A stretch of 19,843 nt of DNA from Colimorpha_A sp045591885 (GCA_045591885.1 JAZNTT010000055.1:1-19843); one strand, 5' to 3'; positions 8,072-15,468 are shown, counted from the stretch's first letter. Notes: a model not told the origin generated them from the sequence alone. Program-made: numbers and translations.

Positions 8072-8557
8072 TTATTCGTAAGCTTCGACTCGGTAAAGCA
8101 AAGTCTCAAGCAACTCACGCGCCGCCCCTCTTCTTACCTCGTCTCTATTTCCGCTTAGCTGTAATCTGTAAACAGACGTACCGTAGATGTCAGATATTCC
8201 GACGTAGACAACACCTGCCATATCGGAGGGTACTCCCTCTCCGCCGCTTGCGTAGCCCGTCGTTGATATTCCTATATCCGCCCCCGATACCCGACGCGCG
8301 CACTCTGCCATTTCATAACAGCACTGCTCGGATACCGCAGTATAGGTGTCAAGCGTTTCGGCATTTACGCCGAGAAGCGATCTCTTTATTTCATTCGTAT
8401 ACGACACGATCCCGCCGAGGACAACGCTTGACGCCCCCGACACGTCGGTCAGCATTTTTGAGATCAGTCCGCCCGTGCAGGACTCCGCCGTGAATATAGT
8501 CAAAGACTTGTCCCGAAGAGAGGTAACTACTCTTTCGGAAAGGATATATTCCGTCAT
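8072..8557 (-). CDS. pncC: CinA C-terminal-domain protein, NMN amidohydrolase
   Basis: This 161-residue protein is a stand-alone CinA C-terminal domain. Members deamidate nicotinamide mononucleotide to nicotinic acid mononucleotide, feeding it back into NAD synthesis. FTAESCTGGLIS (22-33), GGIVSYTNEIKRSLLGV (48-64) and AVSEQ (74-78) are the family hallmarks. The later glycine-rich segment GISTTGYASGGEG (96-108) is recognisable but departs from the common GITGIAGPGGG form. The N-terminal MoaB-like half of full CinA is missing, as in many stand-alone proteins. Its ATG shares one base with the upp stop (TAATG), so it is probably translationally coupled to upp. Confidence 0.9.
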   Translation of the reverse strand: MTEYILSERVVTSLRDKSLTIFTAESCTGGLISKMLTDVSGASSVVLGGIVSYTNEIKRSLLGVNAETLDTYTAVSEQCCYEMAECARRVSGADIGISTTGYASGGEGVPSDMAGVVYVGISDIYGTSVYRLQLSGNRDEVRRGAARELLETLLYRVEAYE

Positions 8558-9186
8558 TACTTGGTTCCGAACAGACGGTCACCCGCGTCACCGAGACCCG
8601 GGATAATATAGCAGTTTTCGTTAAGCTTTTCGTCAAGGGCGGCAACGAAGATATCAACGTCGGGATGATCCTCCTGAACCTTCTTTACTCCTTCGGGAGC
8701 AGCAACGAGGTTAAGAAGACGAATATCCTTTGCGCCTCTTTCCTTAAGCATCGTTATAGCGTCGGACGCGCTTCCGCCCGTTGCGAGCATAGGGTCGCAG
8801 AGGATAACGGTTCTTCTTCCAATGTCCTCGGGAAGCTTGCAGTAGTAAACGACGGGCTTGTGTGTTTCGTGGTCACGGTAAAGACCGATATGTCCGACCT
8901 TTGCGACAGGGAGAAGCTCAAGAAGTCCGTCAACCATTCCGAGTCCTGCGCGGAGTATCGGAACGACAGCGACCTTTTTACCCGCGATACGCTTTGCGGT
9001 CATCTTCTGAATAGGAGTTTCAATTTCCCAATCAACAAGCGGAAAATCTCTCGTTATTTCATATCCCATAAGCAGAGTTATCTCGTCGAGAAGCTCGCGG
9101 AATTCCTTAGCTCCGGTACGCTTGTCGCGCATTATGGTAAGCTTATGCTGAATAAGCGGATGATCGATTATACGGAGTATGCTCAT
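8557..9186 (-). CDS. upp: Uracil phosphoribosyltransferase
   Basis: This 209-residue protein converts uracil and PRPP to UMP, the main uracil salvage step, in the cytoplasm. The PRPP-binding loop VILCDPMLATGGSA is at 127-140. The uracil-binding C-terminal segment PGLGDAGDRLFGT is at 196-208. Length and N-terminus are standard for the family. AAGGAG lies upstream of the ATG at proper distance. It is the first gene of the seven-gene operon and is followed without a gap by pncC. Both enzymes handle nucleobase or nucleotide salvage that involves phosphoribosyl compounds. Confidence 0.98.
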   Translation of the reverse strand: MSILRIIDHPLIQHKLTIMRDKRTGAKEFRELLDEITLLMGYEITRDFPLVDWEIETPIQKMTAKRIAGKKVAVVPILRAGLGMVDGLLELLPVAKVGHIGLYRDHETHKPVVYYCKLPEDIGRRTVILCDPMLATGGSASDAITMLKERGAKDIRLLNLVAAPEGVKKVQEDHPDVDIFVAALDEKLNENCYIIPGLGDAGDRLFGTK

Positions 9187-9217
9187 GGTAGTTCTCCTTT
9201 TATTTATCTTTCTTGTA

Positions 9218-9246
9218 ATTATACATCATTTTTCTTCAGTTTTCAA
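9218..9246 (-). promoter_or_regulatory. Sigma-A promoter of the upp-pncC-proBAC-rnhA operon
   Basis: On the minus strand TTGAAA (9241-9246) is followed after 17 bases by TATAAT (9218-9223). Transcription would begin near 9211, about 25 bases before the upp start. I see no long leader or attenuator, so PyrR-type leader control of upp is not suggested here. Confidence 0.85.
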
Positions 9247-9305
9247 CACTTTTATAATAACTTAATAAACTTTACTATATAAATTTACATAACAAATGCG
9301 CCGTA

Positions 9306-9334
9306 TTGACAAATATACTCCGATTAGGTATAAT
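9306..9334 (+). promoter_or_regulatory. Consensus sigma-A promoter of the MFS gene
   Basis: TTGACA (9306-9311) and TATAAT (9329-9334) are both perfect consensus boxes with the ideal 17-base spacing. Transcription would start near 9341, some 20 bases before the ATG at 9362. This rules out the in-frame ATG at 9296 as the start. The promoter diverges from that of upp. Confidence 0.92.
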
Positions 9335-9361
9335 ACTACTATCAAAAACCAAGGAGGCAGC

Positions 9362-10417
9362 ATGAAGGCATATAAACCGAAATTCACGAATAAATCGCTT
9401 TCGATACGCTATGCTCTTATGAGCCTGTGCCTATCCTCGGTCTGCCACTCGGTGATCTTCGAGCAGCTGTCGGACATAGTCAGCTATGACAGAAAGTCAA
9501 TGCTCATTATCCTTTTCAACGTCATTTCCGTCGGCGCAATGGGACTGATCTCGGTCTTTGCCGACAAGGTTGAAAGCAAGCATACCGGCGTGCGCCTCTC
9601 GGTTCTGCTGACGGTGCTTGGATATTTTCTTCCGACACAGTTCGGAATTGATCTTAAGGTCGTCCTGCTCGGACTTGGAAGTGCGGTTTTCAATTCTTTT
9701 GCTTCCTCCTCGATCCTCTCGCGCTCAAACGGAAAAAGCCGCGATATTGCCCTGCTTATCGGCGCTCAGAGCATAGGCATTGCTCTTTCAAGCTTCGCGG
9801 GCTTCTTCGGTCACCTGCTTGCACCGCTTCTGATGATACTCGCGATTCCCTCGGATAAGTATAAGATGGACGTCGAATCACAAGAAAAAGCGACGGAGAG
9901 CTTGCCGTTCTCACCGCTTCCGCTTTTGCTTCTCCCCCTCTCTTATCTGCTCATTTCGTACGAGTTTTCATCGTTTATTTTCCCTTGGAATATATGGCAC
10001 AAAACACAGCTTGAGCTTTTATTATTTATCGGCCTCGGACGTGCCGTCGGCGGCTTCATTTCCGATCGGCTCGGACGCGTTATCACCGTTGCCGCTTCCG
10101 CCTGCAGCGGAACGGCTCTGATATATTTCTGCGCCGACGACAAGCGTCTTTCCCTGCTCGGACTTTTCTTGCTTTCAATGCCGCTTGCGCCGATCCTTAC
10201 GGCGTTCACGCGCCTGATGCCGAACAGACCCGCGTTCTCCTTCGCCATCATGTCTGCTTCTGCATATCTCGGTCAGGTCCTTTGGGGCTTCATAGGCTTC
10301 AAGGTTATTTCAATGCTCCTCATAAGTGCCGTAGTTATTGCGGTTGCGGTAGCAGCTGAATTGCCCTATTTACCGAGCGGCTCGGAAATGGAGGTTGATG
10401 CAAATGAAGATAATTAA
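9362..10417 (+). CDS. Major facilitator-like membrane transporter
   Basis: This 351-residue protein has about ten hydrophobic segments, spread along the whole chain and split by a hydrophilic stretch near the middle. The segment GLGRAVGGFISDRLGR, in the second half, has the G-x-x-x-D-R-x-G-R pattern of the cytoplasmic loop signature of the major facilitator superfamily. The substrate is unknown. The ATG at 9362 has AGGAGG at proper distance and lies just after a consensus promoter. It overlaps the next small gene by 14 bases, so the two are probably made together. The chain is somewhat short for a 12-helix MFS protein. Confidence 0.72.
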   Translation: MKAYKPKFTNKSLSIRYALMSLCLSSVCHSVIFEQLSDIVSYDRKSMLIILFNVISVGAMGLISVFADKVESKHTGVRLSVLLTVLGYFLPTQFGIDLKVVLLGLGSAVFNSFASSSILSRSNGKSRDIALLIGAQSIGIALSSFAGFFGHLLAPLLMILAIPSDKYKMDVESQEKATESLPFSPLPLLLLPLSYLLISYEFSSFIFPWNIWHKTQLELLLFIGLGRAVGGFISDRLGRVITVAASACSGTALIYFCADDKRLSLLGLFLLSMPLAPILTAFTRLMPNRPAFSFAIMSASAYLGQVLWGFIGFKVISMLLISAVVIAVAVAAELPYLPSGSEMEVDANEDN

Positions 10418-10712
10418 AATCATACTGCCGTTCATATTGATCTTCGCCCTTGCACTTCCGACTTATGCAATGCACCTGCCCGAAAACAAGGTCATCGACC
10501 GCGAGTTGACGGTCGAGAAGGACGAAAACGTCGTAGATAACAGCATAAACGGTGTCGCTAAGGACAGATCGTCAAAAACCTTTATAATGTCCGCTCCCAT
10601 CTACCTTGTCCGCGTGTTTATTCCGTTTTTGATGCTGTTTTCACTCGGCCCGCTTTATCTGCTTATCGAGCGGGAAATAAAAAAATATAAAACAAAAAGA
10701 CTTTCGCGGTAG
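10404..10712 (+). CDS. Small protein with signal peptide and one membrane helix
   Basis: I do not recognise this 102-residue protein. A basic, hydrophobic N-terminus with a likely signal-peptidase site after TYA (20-22) is followed by an acidic, polar stretch of about 40 residues. A second hydrophobic helix (about 65-88) and a Lys/Arg-rich tail come next. This suggests a small membrane protein with an outer loop and an inner basic end. The ATG at 10404 has GGAGG nine bases upstream; a nearer ATG (10398) and a TTG (10395) are worse placed. It overlaps the end of the MFS gene, so it may be an accessory subunit of that transporter, but this is inference. Its stop codon falls in the loop of the terminator. 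Confidence 0.7.
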   Translation: MKIIKIILPFILIFALALPTYAMHLPENKVIDRELTVEKDENVVDNSINGVAKDRSSKTFIMSAPIYLVRVFIPFLMLFSLGPLYLLIEREIKKYKTKRLSR

Positions 10713-10726
10713 CGAAAGCCTTTTTT
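10695..10726. terminator. Bidirectional terminator after the MFS unit
   Basis: CTTTCGC (10701-10707) pairs with GCGAAAG (10712-10718) around a GGTA loop. The stem extends outward, after one mismatch, as AAAAAG with CTTTTT. T6 follows on the plus strand, and a T run follows on the minus strand. The minus side could have served the decayed gene at 10730-10955. Confidence 0.82.
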
Positions 10727-10729
10727 GCG

Positions 10730-10955
10730 TTAATCAAGAAAATCGCTTCTGTAAGTGAGATTAAACGCTTTTGCAGGGTCGCGCAGATCATCCGCGGAAG
10801 CGCTCCGATTACCCATGCGGCAATTCGGTTTATCGACGCATCGAAAAAATCAAGCGCCATCGCGATATCGTCCATTCTGCCGCTCGCAACGCCGGTCTTA
10901 AATCTCAGAAACTTTACATTCTTGATACACCCTATCTTTTATCCATTCCATCATC
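10730..10955 (-). pseudogene. Probable gene remnant, family not recognised
   Basis: This stretch lies between two terminators and has the higher GC of coding DNA here, but no intact frame. On the minus strand one frame ends in a plausible C-terminus (..DDLRDPAKAFNLTYRSDFLD, stop at 10730-10732) just before a terminator. Upstream it carries two in-frame stops. A neighbouring frame reads plausibly as FLRFKTGVASGRMDDIAMAL earlier on. A frameshifted, decaying minus-strand gene would explain this. I cannot name the family, and chance open frames remain possible. Confidence 0.35.
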
Positions 10956-10957
10956 AA

Positions 10958-10984
10958 AAAATCCACCCTCAAAGGGTGGATTTT
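10958..10984 (-). terminator. Terminator of the eight-helix membrane protein gene
   Basis: AAAATCCACCCT (10958-10969) pairs with AGGGTGGATTTT (10973-10984), loop of three. On the minus strand it is followed by a T6 run and starts two bases after the stop of the gene at 10987-11793. Confidence 0.85.
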
Positions 10985-10986
10985 AA

Positions 10987-11793
10987 TCAGCCTCTTTCTT
11001 TTTTCAGCTTGTAGTATCCGTTAAGACGCATAAGCAGATAAAGCGAAATAAGAAGCGTTCCGGCAGACAGAAGCACGTCAGCCGCGCTGCCGACCTTCAC
11101 TATAACGAAAAGAATCATTACCGATGCAAAAGACGAGCAGGCGAGGATCGTCGCAAGCGATGCGGTCACCGTGAACATCAACTTTCCCGTTCCCTTTATA
11201 TGCAGCTTAAGCTCGTACATCAAAGCAAGCATAACGGTAACGAGCGTTATTTGCAGAAGAATTCTGACAGGGTCATTTATCGCCGTTTCGGAATCAAAGT
11301 AAAGACGGACAAGACACGTCGCGTTCCATATCGGCGGGAAGAATGAAAGGACTGTCGTTTTGGTATCATTATTCTCGGTTCCGAGGAAGAAATAAAGTGC
11401 CGTAGGTGCCGAGACGAGAACAAGTATTATTGTAAATATTTTGAGCGGGCCTGTCGCATTCCACGATTCGACAAGGAAAAATACCGATGATGCCGCCATT
11501 GCAAAACCGCCGATTGACGATAAGACATCGGCAAGTCCGCTGTTCGACGTTTTCGCTCTCATTTTACCAAGCTTTCCAACGCATATAGCGATAGATATCA
11601 TTGCAATCGATAGAATAAAGAGGGCAGCCACAGACGCAGACGCGATTTTACTTCCCAGCTTAAAAACCCGCATGGTCGGATCATATCCGAAAAGTATTGC
11701 TGCGGTCTCGAATATCATTCCAATAACCGACAGTATCACCGTAAAGGCTATGAGTCCCGGTCCAAGATTATTATTTATGTTTCTTTTAGCCAT
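10987..11793 (-). CDS. Integral membrane protein, about eight helices, unknown function
   Basis: I do not recognise the family. The 268-residue protein has about eight hydrophobic segments spread over its length, a short basic N-terminus (AKRNINNN) and a basic C-terminus (KLKKERG). Loops are short, so no soluble domain is evident. An in-frame ATG at 11850 lies inside the promoter and cannot be used. The ATG at 11793 fits the transcript, although its ribosome site (AAAGG, about 13 bases away) is poor. It is a single-gene unit with its own promoter and terminator. Confidence 0.75.
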   Translation of the reverse strand: MAKRNINNNLGPGLIAFTVILSVIGMIFETAAILFGYDPTMRVFKLGSKIASASVAALFILSIAMISIAICVGKLGKMRAKTSNSGLADVLSSIGGFAMAASSVFFLVESWNATGPLKIFTIILVLVSAPTALYFFLGTENNDTKTTVLSFFPPIWNATCLVRLYFDSETAINDPVRILLQITLVTVMLALMYELKLHIKGTGKLMFTVTASLATILACSSFASVMILFVIVKVGSAADVLLSAGTLLISLYLLMRLNGYYKLKKERG

Positions 11794-11838
11794 TAAAAAA
11801 ACTAACCTTTCAATATTGCCCGATAGGGCTACCACAAC

Positions 11839-11867
11839 ATTATATACCATATTTGAAAAAAATGCAA
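11839..11867 (-). promoter_or_regulatory. Probable promoter of the eight-helix membrane protein gene
   Basis: TATAAT on the minus strand (11839-11844) is preceded after 17 bases by TTGCAT (11862-11867). The -10 is perfect and the -35 is weak. The position places the transcript start after the upstream ATG, which supports the start at 11793. Confidence 0.6.
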
Positions 11868-11879
11868 TAGAAAAGAGAA

Positions 11880-11899
11880 AATCCGACCGAAGTCGGATT
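11880..11899 (-). terminator. Terminator downstream of the zinc-ribbon gene
   Basis: AATCCGAC (11880-11887) pairs with GTCGGATT (11892-11899) with a CGAA loop, read TTCG on the minus strand, a very stable tetraloop. A T-rich run (TTTTCTCTTTTC) follows on the minus strand. It lies about 45 bases after the stop of the zinc-ribbon gene. Confidence 0.72.
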
Positions 11900-11944
11900 C
11901 TATCTTGAAAAACACAGTTCTTCGGGACACCCGGAAAGAGGCAA

Positions 11945-12220
11945 TTACTGCTGCTTCATAGCAGCGTAGCACTCGCTGCAGTATACGGGTCTGTCGTTCT
12001 TCGGCTCGAACGGAACTTTAGCTTCGCCGCCGCAGTTTGCACAAACAGCAGTGAAGAATTCCTTTCTTGCCTGACCGGCATTCTTTCGTGCATCACGGCA
12101 GGGCTTGCATCTCTGAGGCTCGTTCTGGAAGCCTCTCTCTGCATAGAACTCCTGCTCGCCTGCGGTGAAAACGAAATCGTTTCCGCAGTCTTTACACTTA
12201 AGAGTCTTGTCTTCGTACAT
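11945..12220 (-). CDS. Small double zinc-ribbon protein
   Basis: This 91-residue cytoplasmic protein has four CxxC pairs: C9/C12, C38/C41, C60/C63 and C81/C84. They would form two zinc ribbons of four cysteines each. The first half (LKCKDCGNDFVFTAGEQEFY, then RCKPCR) is the probable zinc-binding domain common in small clostridial proteins. The second half (CANCGG..VPF..CSECY) is a CxxC-type zinc finger. The role is unknown; nucleic-acid or protein binding is usual for such ribbons. The ATG at 12220 has GAGG upstream. An in-frame ATG at 12298 would add 26 arginine-rich residues unlike the family and lies at the expected transcript start, so I reject it. Confidence 0.85.
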   Translation of the reverse strand: MYEDKTLKCKDCGNDFVFTAGEQEFYAERGFQNEPQRCKPCRDARKNAGQARKEFFTAVCANCGGEAKVPFEPKNDRPVYCSECYAAMKQQ

Positions 12221-12301
12221 TTTGCTACCTCGCTTTAATGTGGTAAATATTTTTGCCCTCGGACGGGGTGTCACCGCCATCTTTGCTTCAACATTCAAAA
12301 A

Positions 12302-12331
12302 ATTATAACTAAAAATTCAAAATTGATACAA
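12302..12331 (-). promoter_or_regulatory. Promoter of the zinc-ribbon gene
   Basis: On the minus strand TTGTAT (12326-12331) and TATAAT (12302-12307) are 18 bases apart. The promoter lies in the gap after the sigma-factor stop. No terminator is visible there, so read-through from the sigma gene is also likely. Confidence 0.6.
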
Positions 12332-12347
12332 CGCTTTACTTAAGCTA

Positions 12348-12887
12348 TCAGGGCATATTAGGGTAGTATCTCTTGATTTTCGATTTCGCGCGGAAAAGCG
12401 CATTATCGACCGACTTCTCGGATACGTTAAGAAGCTCGGAAATTTCCTTATACGTCTTTCCGCCGATATAAAGCGAAAACACAAGCGCTTCCCTTTTGCT
12501 CATCACTCGTTCTGAAACAGAAATAAGCTCGGCAAAATCGAACATCCTATCTCCTATGCGTTTTCCCTCTTCCTTAGGATGAGCAACGGTCATAGGAGAC
12601 GATTTTTTGTTTGCGCGGCGTATAAGACTAACCATTCTGTTCTTTATACATATCTTCGCATAAAGCCCAAAGGATACCTTGTCCTGGCTCATATCAAAAG
12701 TCATAACGGCGCGATAAAAGGCAACCGTCGCCTCCTGGCGCAGGTCGTCCTTGTCTTGGATAATAGCATTCAGGCGCGATAGATATCTGTCGGTCATATT
12801 CTCAATTAAGGGCTTGTATTTTTCACAAAGCTCCGAAAACGCGCCTTCATCACCATTTTTTGCCGCTGTGATAATTTTGGAAAACAA
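12348..12887 (-). CDS. Sigma-70 family factor resembling sporulation sigma-H
   Basis: This 179-residue protein has the region 2 and region 4 layout of an alternative sigma factor that directs RNA polymerase to its own promoters. DKDDLRQEATVAFYRAVMTF matches region 2.1-2.2. LYAKICIKNRMVSLIRR resembles the sigma-H segment ELCITRQIITAI. The region 4 helix-turn-helix reads KTYKEISELLNVSEKSVDNA and ends SVDNALFRAKSKIKRY, much like sigma-H. It is shorter than the roughly 215-residue Bacillus SigH and has none of its usual neighbours here, so it may be a paralogue. The start is TTG at 12885-12887. An exact GGAGG six bases upstream and the lack of a nearer ATG support it. Confidence 0.85.
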   Translation of the reverse strand: MFSKIITAAKNGDEGAFSELCEKYKPLIENMTDRYLSRLNAIIQDKDDLRQEATVAFYRAVMTFDMSQDKVSFGLYAKICIKNRMVSLIRRANKKSSPMTVAHPKEEGKRIGDRMFDFAELISVSERVMSKREALVFSLYIGGKTYKEISELLNVSEKSVDNALFRAKSKIKRYYPNMP

Positions 12888-12914
12888 AATACTCCTCCGA
12901 CAATGGTTACACTA

Positions 12915-12942
12915 ATTATACCACTAAACAACAGTTTGTCAA
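12915..12942 (-). promoter_or_regulatory. Sigma-A promoter of the sigma-factor gene
   Basis: On the minus strand a perfect TTGACA (12937-12942) and a perfect TATAAT (12915-12920) are separated by 16 bases. Transcription would start near 12908, about 20 bases before the TTG start codon. The gene therefore seems to be made by the housekeeping polymerase. Confidence 0.85.
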
Positions 12943-13081
12943 TACACATTTCACAAAAGTTTCAATGTTTTTTTTAATTTTGTTAATAATAAACATAAAA
13001 AACCAAGATTTTTATGCCATAATAACGGAAATTTATGTTGAAATTAGACAAATTATGTCGTTTTGTGTTCATAAATAAAAA

Positions 13082-13109
13082 AGAAAAGGAGGAAACAACC
13101 TCCTTTTCT
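13082..13109 (-). terminator. Terminator of the DUF4364 gene
   Basis: AGAAAAGGAGG (13082-13092) pairs perfectly with CCTCCTTTTCT (13099-13109), loop of six. On the minus strand a run of T6 follows at once. It lies five bases after the stop of the DUF4364 gene. Confidence 0.88.
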
Positions 13110-13114
13110 GCCGT

Positions 13115-13666
13115 TTATTCAATCAAATAGTTGACCTCGCCCGTCAAAACTGCCATAATTCCGCGGTAAACGACCTCGGGCTTATCGTAAAAATTACGCC
13201 TTATTCTTTCAAGCTGCGTGCTGCTTTCGACCGCAACCTTTACGTTAAGCAGTTCTTTGTCTTTTTCCGTAATTATGCAGTTTGCAATGAAGCGTCCGTT
13301 CGGCAACGGCTCGAAATCAAACTTGACCTTTGCTCCGCGCTCGCGGAACGACAGAAAACGCAAGGCGCTCTTTAAGCTTTTTTCTCTGATCGACGGGAGA
13401 ATCCTGCTGTCGAGAGTTTCTGCAACCACCGCGCCCTGAGGCGTTATCTCATAAAGCTCTTCTCCTTCCACGCCAACGGGAAGCTCAAGCACGTTTCCCG
13501 TTTCAAGCAGCTCCGCAAAGCATTCGACAAAATCGAAATAGCCGACAAAGCCATCCTGCACAACAATGTCGTTTATACTGACGAAGTCGAGCGGATAGCT
13601 GATGTGGCGCAAAAGATGCAATATAAAAATTTTTATATCGTTTTTGTCACGAAGCTGGCTTTGCAT
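13115..13666 (-). CDS. DUF4364 family winged-helix protein
   Basis: This 183-residue protein resembles the DUF4364 family, common in Clostridia. The N-terminal 100 residues (DIKIFILHLLRHISYPLDF, then an acidic helix FVECFAELLETGNVLEL and LYEITPQGAVVAE) read like a winged-helix DNA-binding domain. It ends in a conserved helix starting with SREK-like SIREK. The C-terminal half is a beta-rich domain of unknown role. A regulatory function is suggested by the fold, but no target is known. AAGGA lies seven bases before the ATG. It lies about 77 bases downstream of the solute-binding protein gene with no clear promoter of its own, so it may be read through from there. Confidence 0.8.
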   Translation of the reverse strand: MQSQLRDKNDIKIFILHLLRHISYPLDFVSINDIVVQDGFVGYFDFVECFAELLETGNVLELPVGVEGEELYEITPQGAVVAETLDSRILPSIREKSLKSALRFLSFRERGAKVKFDFEPLPNGRFIANCIITEKDKELLNVKVAVESSTQLERIRRNFYDKPEVVYRGIMAVLTGEVNYLIE

Positions 13667-13702
13667 TTCTTTTTCCTTGATTTTTGTATTTTTGGATAAT
13701 TA

Positions 13703-13730
13703 CGGGGAAACCCTACATAGGATTTCCCCG
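13703..13730 (-). terminator. Hairpin after the solute-binding protein gene
   Basis: CGGGGAAA (13703-13710) pairs with TTTCCCCG (13723-13730), continuing inward to CCTA/TAGG. The single mismatch on the plus strand becomes a G-U pair in minus-strand RNA, so the structure favours the minus-strand transcript. No T run follows, so it may be a weak terminator or a 3' stabiliser that allows read-through into DUF4364. Confidence 0.5.
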
Positions 13731-13743
13731 CTGTCCACTAATT

Positions 13744-15468
13744 TTACTGCTGTCCGACCTGATACTTGCTTGCGTTTTTAAGGGTAGCACCCGTAAAGTC
13801 CGGCATACCGAAATAGTTAACCTTAACTCCCTTGAGGTCTTTTCCCTTAAGGAATCCGCTCTGAAGCTCAACGAGAGGCATGATCGGCATATCGTTAAGA
13901 AGCATCTTTTCCGCCTTATGGAGAAGCTCCGCTCTCTTAGCTGCCTTCTTTTCAGCGTATGCCTGCTCTATAAGAGCATCGTACTCGGGATTTGCGTAAC
14001 CGCTGATGTGAGGCTCAAGCTCATATTTGCCCGTAGTCATATCCATCGCGCCGCCCGCAAAGGGTACTGCAAAGGAAGCGAGGTTACCAAACGCATCCGT
14101 CGAGAACATTGTGTAATCGACGAGGATAATATCGAAGCTTCTGCTTTCGTAAGCATCGAGGTACTGATCGTCCATAAGAACGATTTCGTTAGGGCCGTCG
14201 TACGGAACGCTTCCGAGAGCATTGATGTTAACTGTAAATCCAAGTTCGTCCCAGGTCTTTTTGAGATAATCGGCAACCGCAAGATCCGCCTCATCGTCAC
14301 GGACAACGAGATTGATCTCACCGAGCGTCTTGCCGTTCAGAAGCGACTTCGCCTCGGAAAGCTTTGCCTTGGAATCGAGAAGGACCTCTCCCTTATCGCG
14401 GAATGATGCCTTCTTTTTGCCGTTTGCGGTATTGAACACGCCCTCATCGATAAGTCCCTTGGCGGGCTTCGCAAACGTAAGAATCTGAGCGATCTTTTCT
14501 CTGTCTACCGCAAGCGAAAGAGCGCGTCTTACGTCAGCATCGGAGAAAAGCTCGGTCTTGGTATTGAATATGCATGAAAGAACCGACATGGTATCCTTAA
14601 CGGTTACCTTCTTTGCCTTGAGAAGCTCCGCTCTCTTCTTGAGCGGAATCTCGCCGTCAAATACTATTTCGCCGTTCTCAAAGCGCTTGAGCACTGCAGC
14701 GTCGTCAAGAACCTTTGTTGTTGCAAAGGTAATATTGAGGCGGAAAGCCTTGACCTTACCGTGATAGTTTGCGTTTGCCTGAAGAGTCATCGACTCGCCG
14801 GGAGTATATGCGCGCACAGCGTAAGGTCCGTTCGACACCATAATGGTCGAGTTCGAGGACCAGTCGCTCGGCACACGTCCGACGTTGAACTCACGAAGCG
14901 GAACGAGCATCGGACTTGCAAGGTACTCATAGAACTGATTGTAGTCCGTCGGACCCTCGAATTCGATGCGGATAACTTTCGACGAAACGTCGGTAATTCC
15001 GAGGTCGTCAATAGTAGCGTCGCCGTCATGCACCTTTCTTGCATTCTTGATACAGAAGAGCATGTTTGCAGCTTCGCCTCTGAAGTCGGATTCAAGAATA
15101 CGCTTCCAAGCGTAGATATAATCAGACGCCTGAACCGGAATACCGTCAGACCAACCGGTCTTTTTAAGAGTAATTTCTATTGCATAATAATTCTTGCTCG
15201 GATTGTCGAGCTTTTTGATGGACTTCGCCTGCGCCTTAACGACCTTGCCGTTAGAATCGTACTTGAAAAGTCCCTCGTAAAGAAGCGACATCACCTTCTG
15301 CGCGGTCTGATCGAGATTTCCGTATGCGGGGTCGAGGTTAGTTATCTCGCCCGAGATGTATACGGGAATGGTCGGTCCGCTTTTTTTGTTATCATCATCT
15401 TTAGCGCAACCCGCAAAAAGCGGAAGAAGTGCCAGAAGAGAGAGTATTACTGCAAGTATTTTTTTCAT
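13744..15468 (-). CDS. Oligopeptide-type ABC transporter solute-binding lipoprotein (family 5)
   Basis: This 574-residue protein is a family-5 extracellular solute-binding protein, of the kind that captures oligopeptides for an ABC importer. The signal sequence begins MKKILAVILS and ends in a lipobox-like FAGC with the lipid-bearing cysteine at C21. A charged linker (CAKDDDNKK) follows. The body has typical elements: ITNLDPAYGN near the N-terminus, the segment DVRRALSLAVDREKIAQ in the middle and a late MPLVELQSGFLKGKDLKG. The ATG at 15468 was chosen because it puts the signal peptide at the N-terminus. An in-frame ATG at 15501 would add 11 polar residues. No permease or ATPase gene is adjacent, so it is an orphan binding protein here. 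Confidence 0.92.
   Translation of the reverse strand: MKKILAVILSLLALLPLFAGCAKDDDNKKSGPTIPVYISGEITNLDPAYGNLDQTAQKVMSLLYEGLFKYDSNGKVVKAQAKSIKKLDNPSKNYYAIEITLKKTGWSDGIPVQASDYIYAWKRILESDFRGEAANMLFCIKNARKVHDGDATIDDLGITDVSSKVIRIEFEGPTDYNQFYEYLASPMLVPLREFNVGRVPSDWSSNSTIMVSNGPYAVRAYTPGESMTLQANANYHGKVKAFRLNITFATTKVLDDAAVLKRFENGEIVFDGEIPLKKRAELLKAKKVTVKDTMSVLSCIFNTKTELFSDADVRRALSLAVDREKIAQILTFAKPAKGLIDEGVFNTANGKKKASFRDKGEVLLDSKAKLSEAKSLLNGKTLGEINLVVRDDEADLAVADYLKKTWDELGFTVNINALGSVPYDGPNEIVLMDDQYLDAYESRSFDIILVDYTMFSTDAFGNLASFAVPFAGGAMDMTTGKYELEPHISGYANPEYDALIEQAYAEKKAAKRAELLHKAEKMLLNDMPIMPLVELQSGFLKGKDLKGVKVNYFGMPDFTGATLKNASKYQVGQQ

Noticed and set aside
9296..9361. In-frame ATG upstream of the MFS start
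   Set aside because: It lies before the consensus promoter at 9306-9334, so it is not in the transcript. The ATG at 9362 has AGGAGG.
12221..12298. N-terminal extension of the zinc-ribbon protein
   Set aside because: The ATG at 12298 falls at about the transcript start, lacks a ribosome site and adds residues unlike the family. The ATG at 12220 has GAGG.
12935..12943. Possible Spo0A box (TTTGTCAA) by the sigma-factor promoter
   Set aside because: The match is simply the complement of the -35 TTGACA and lacks the central G of the Spo0A consensus.
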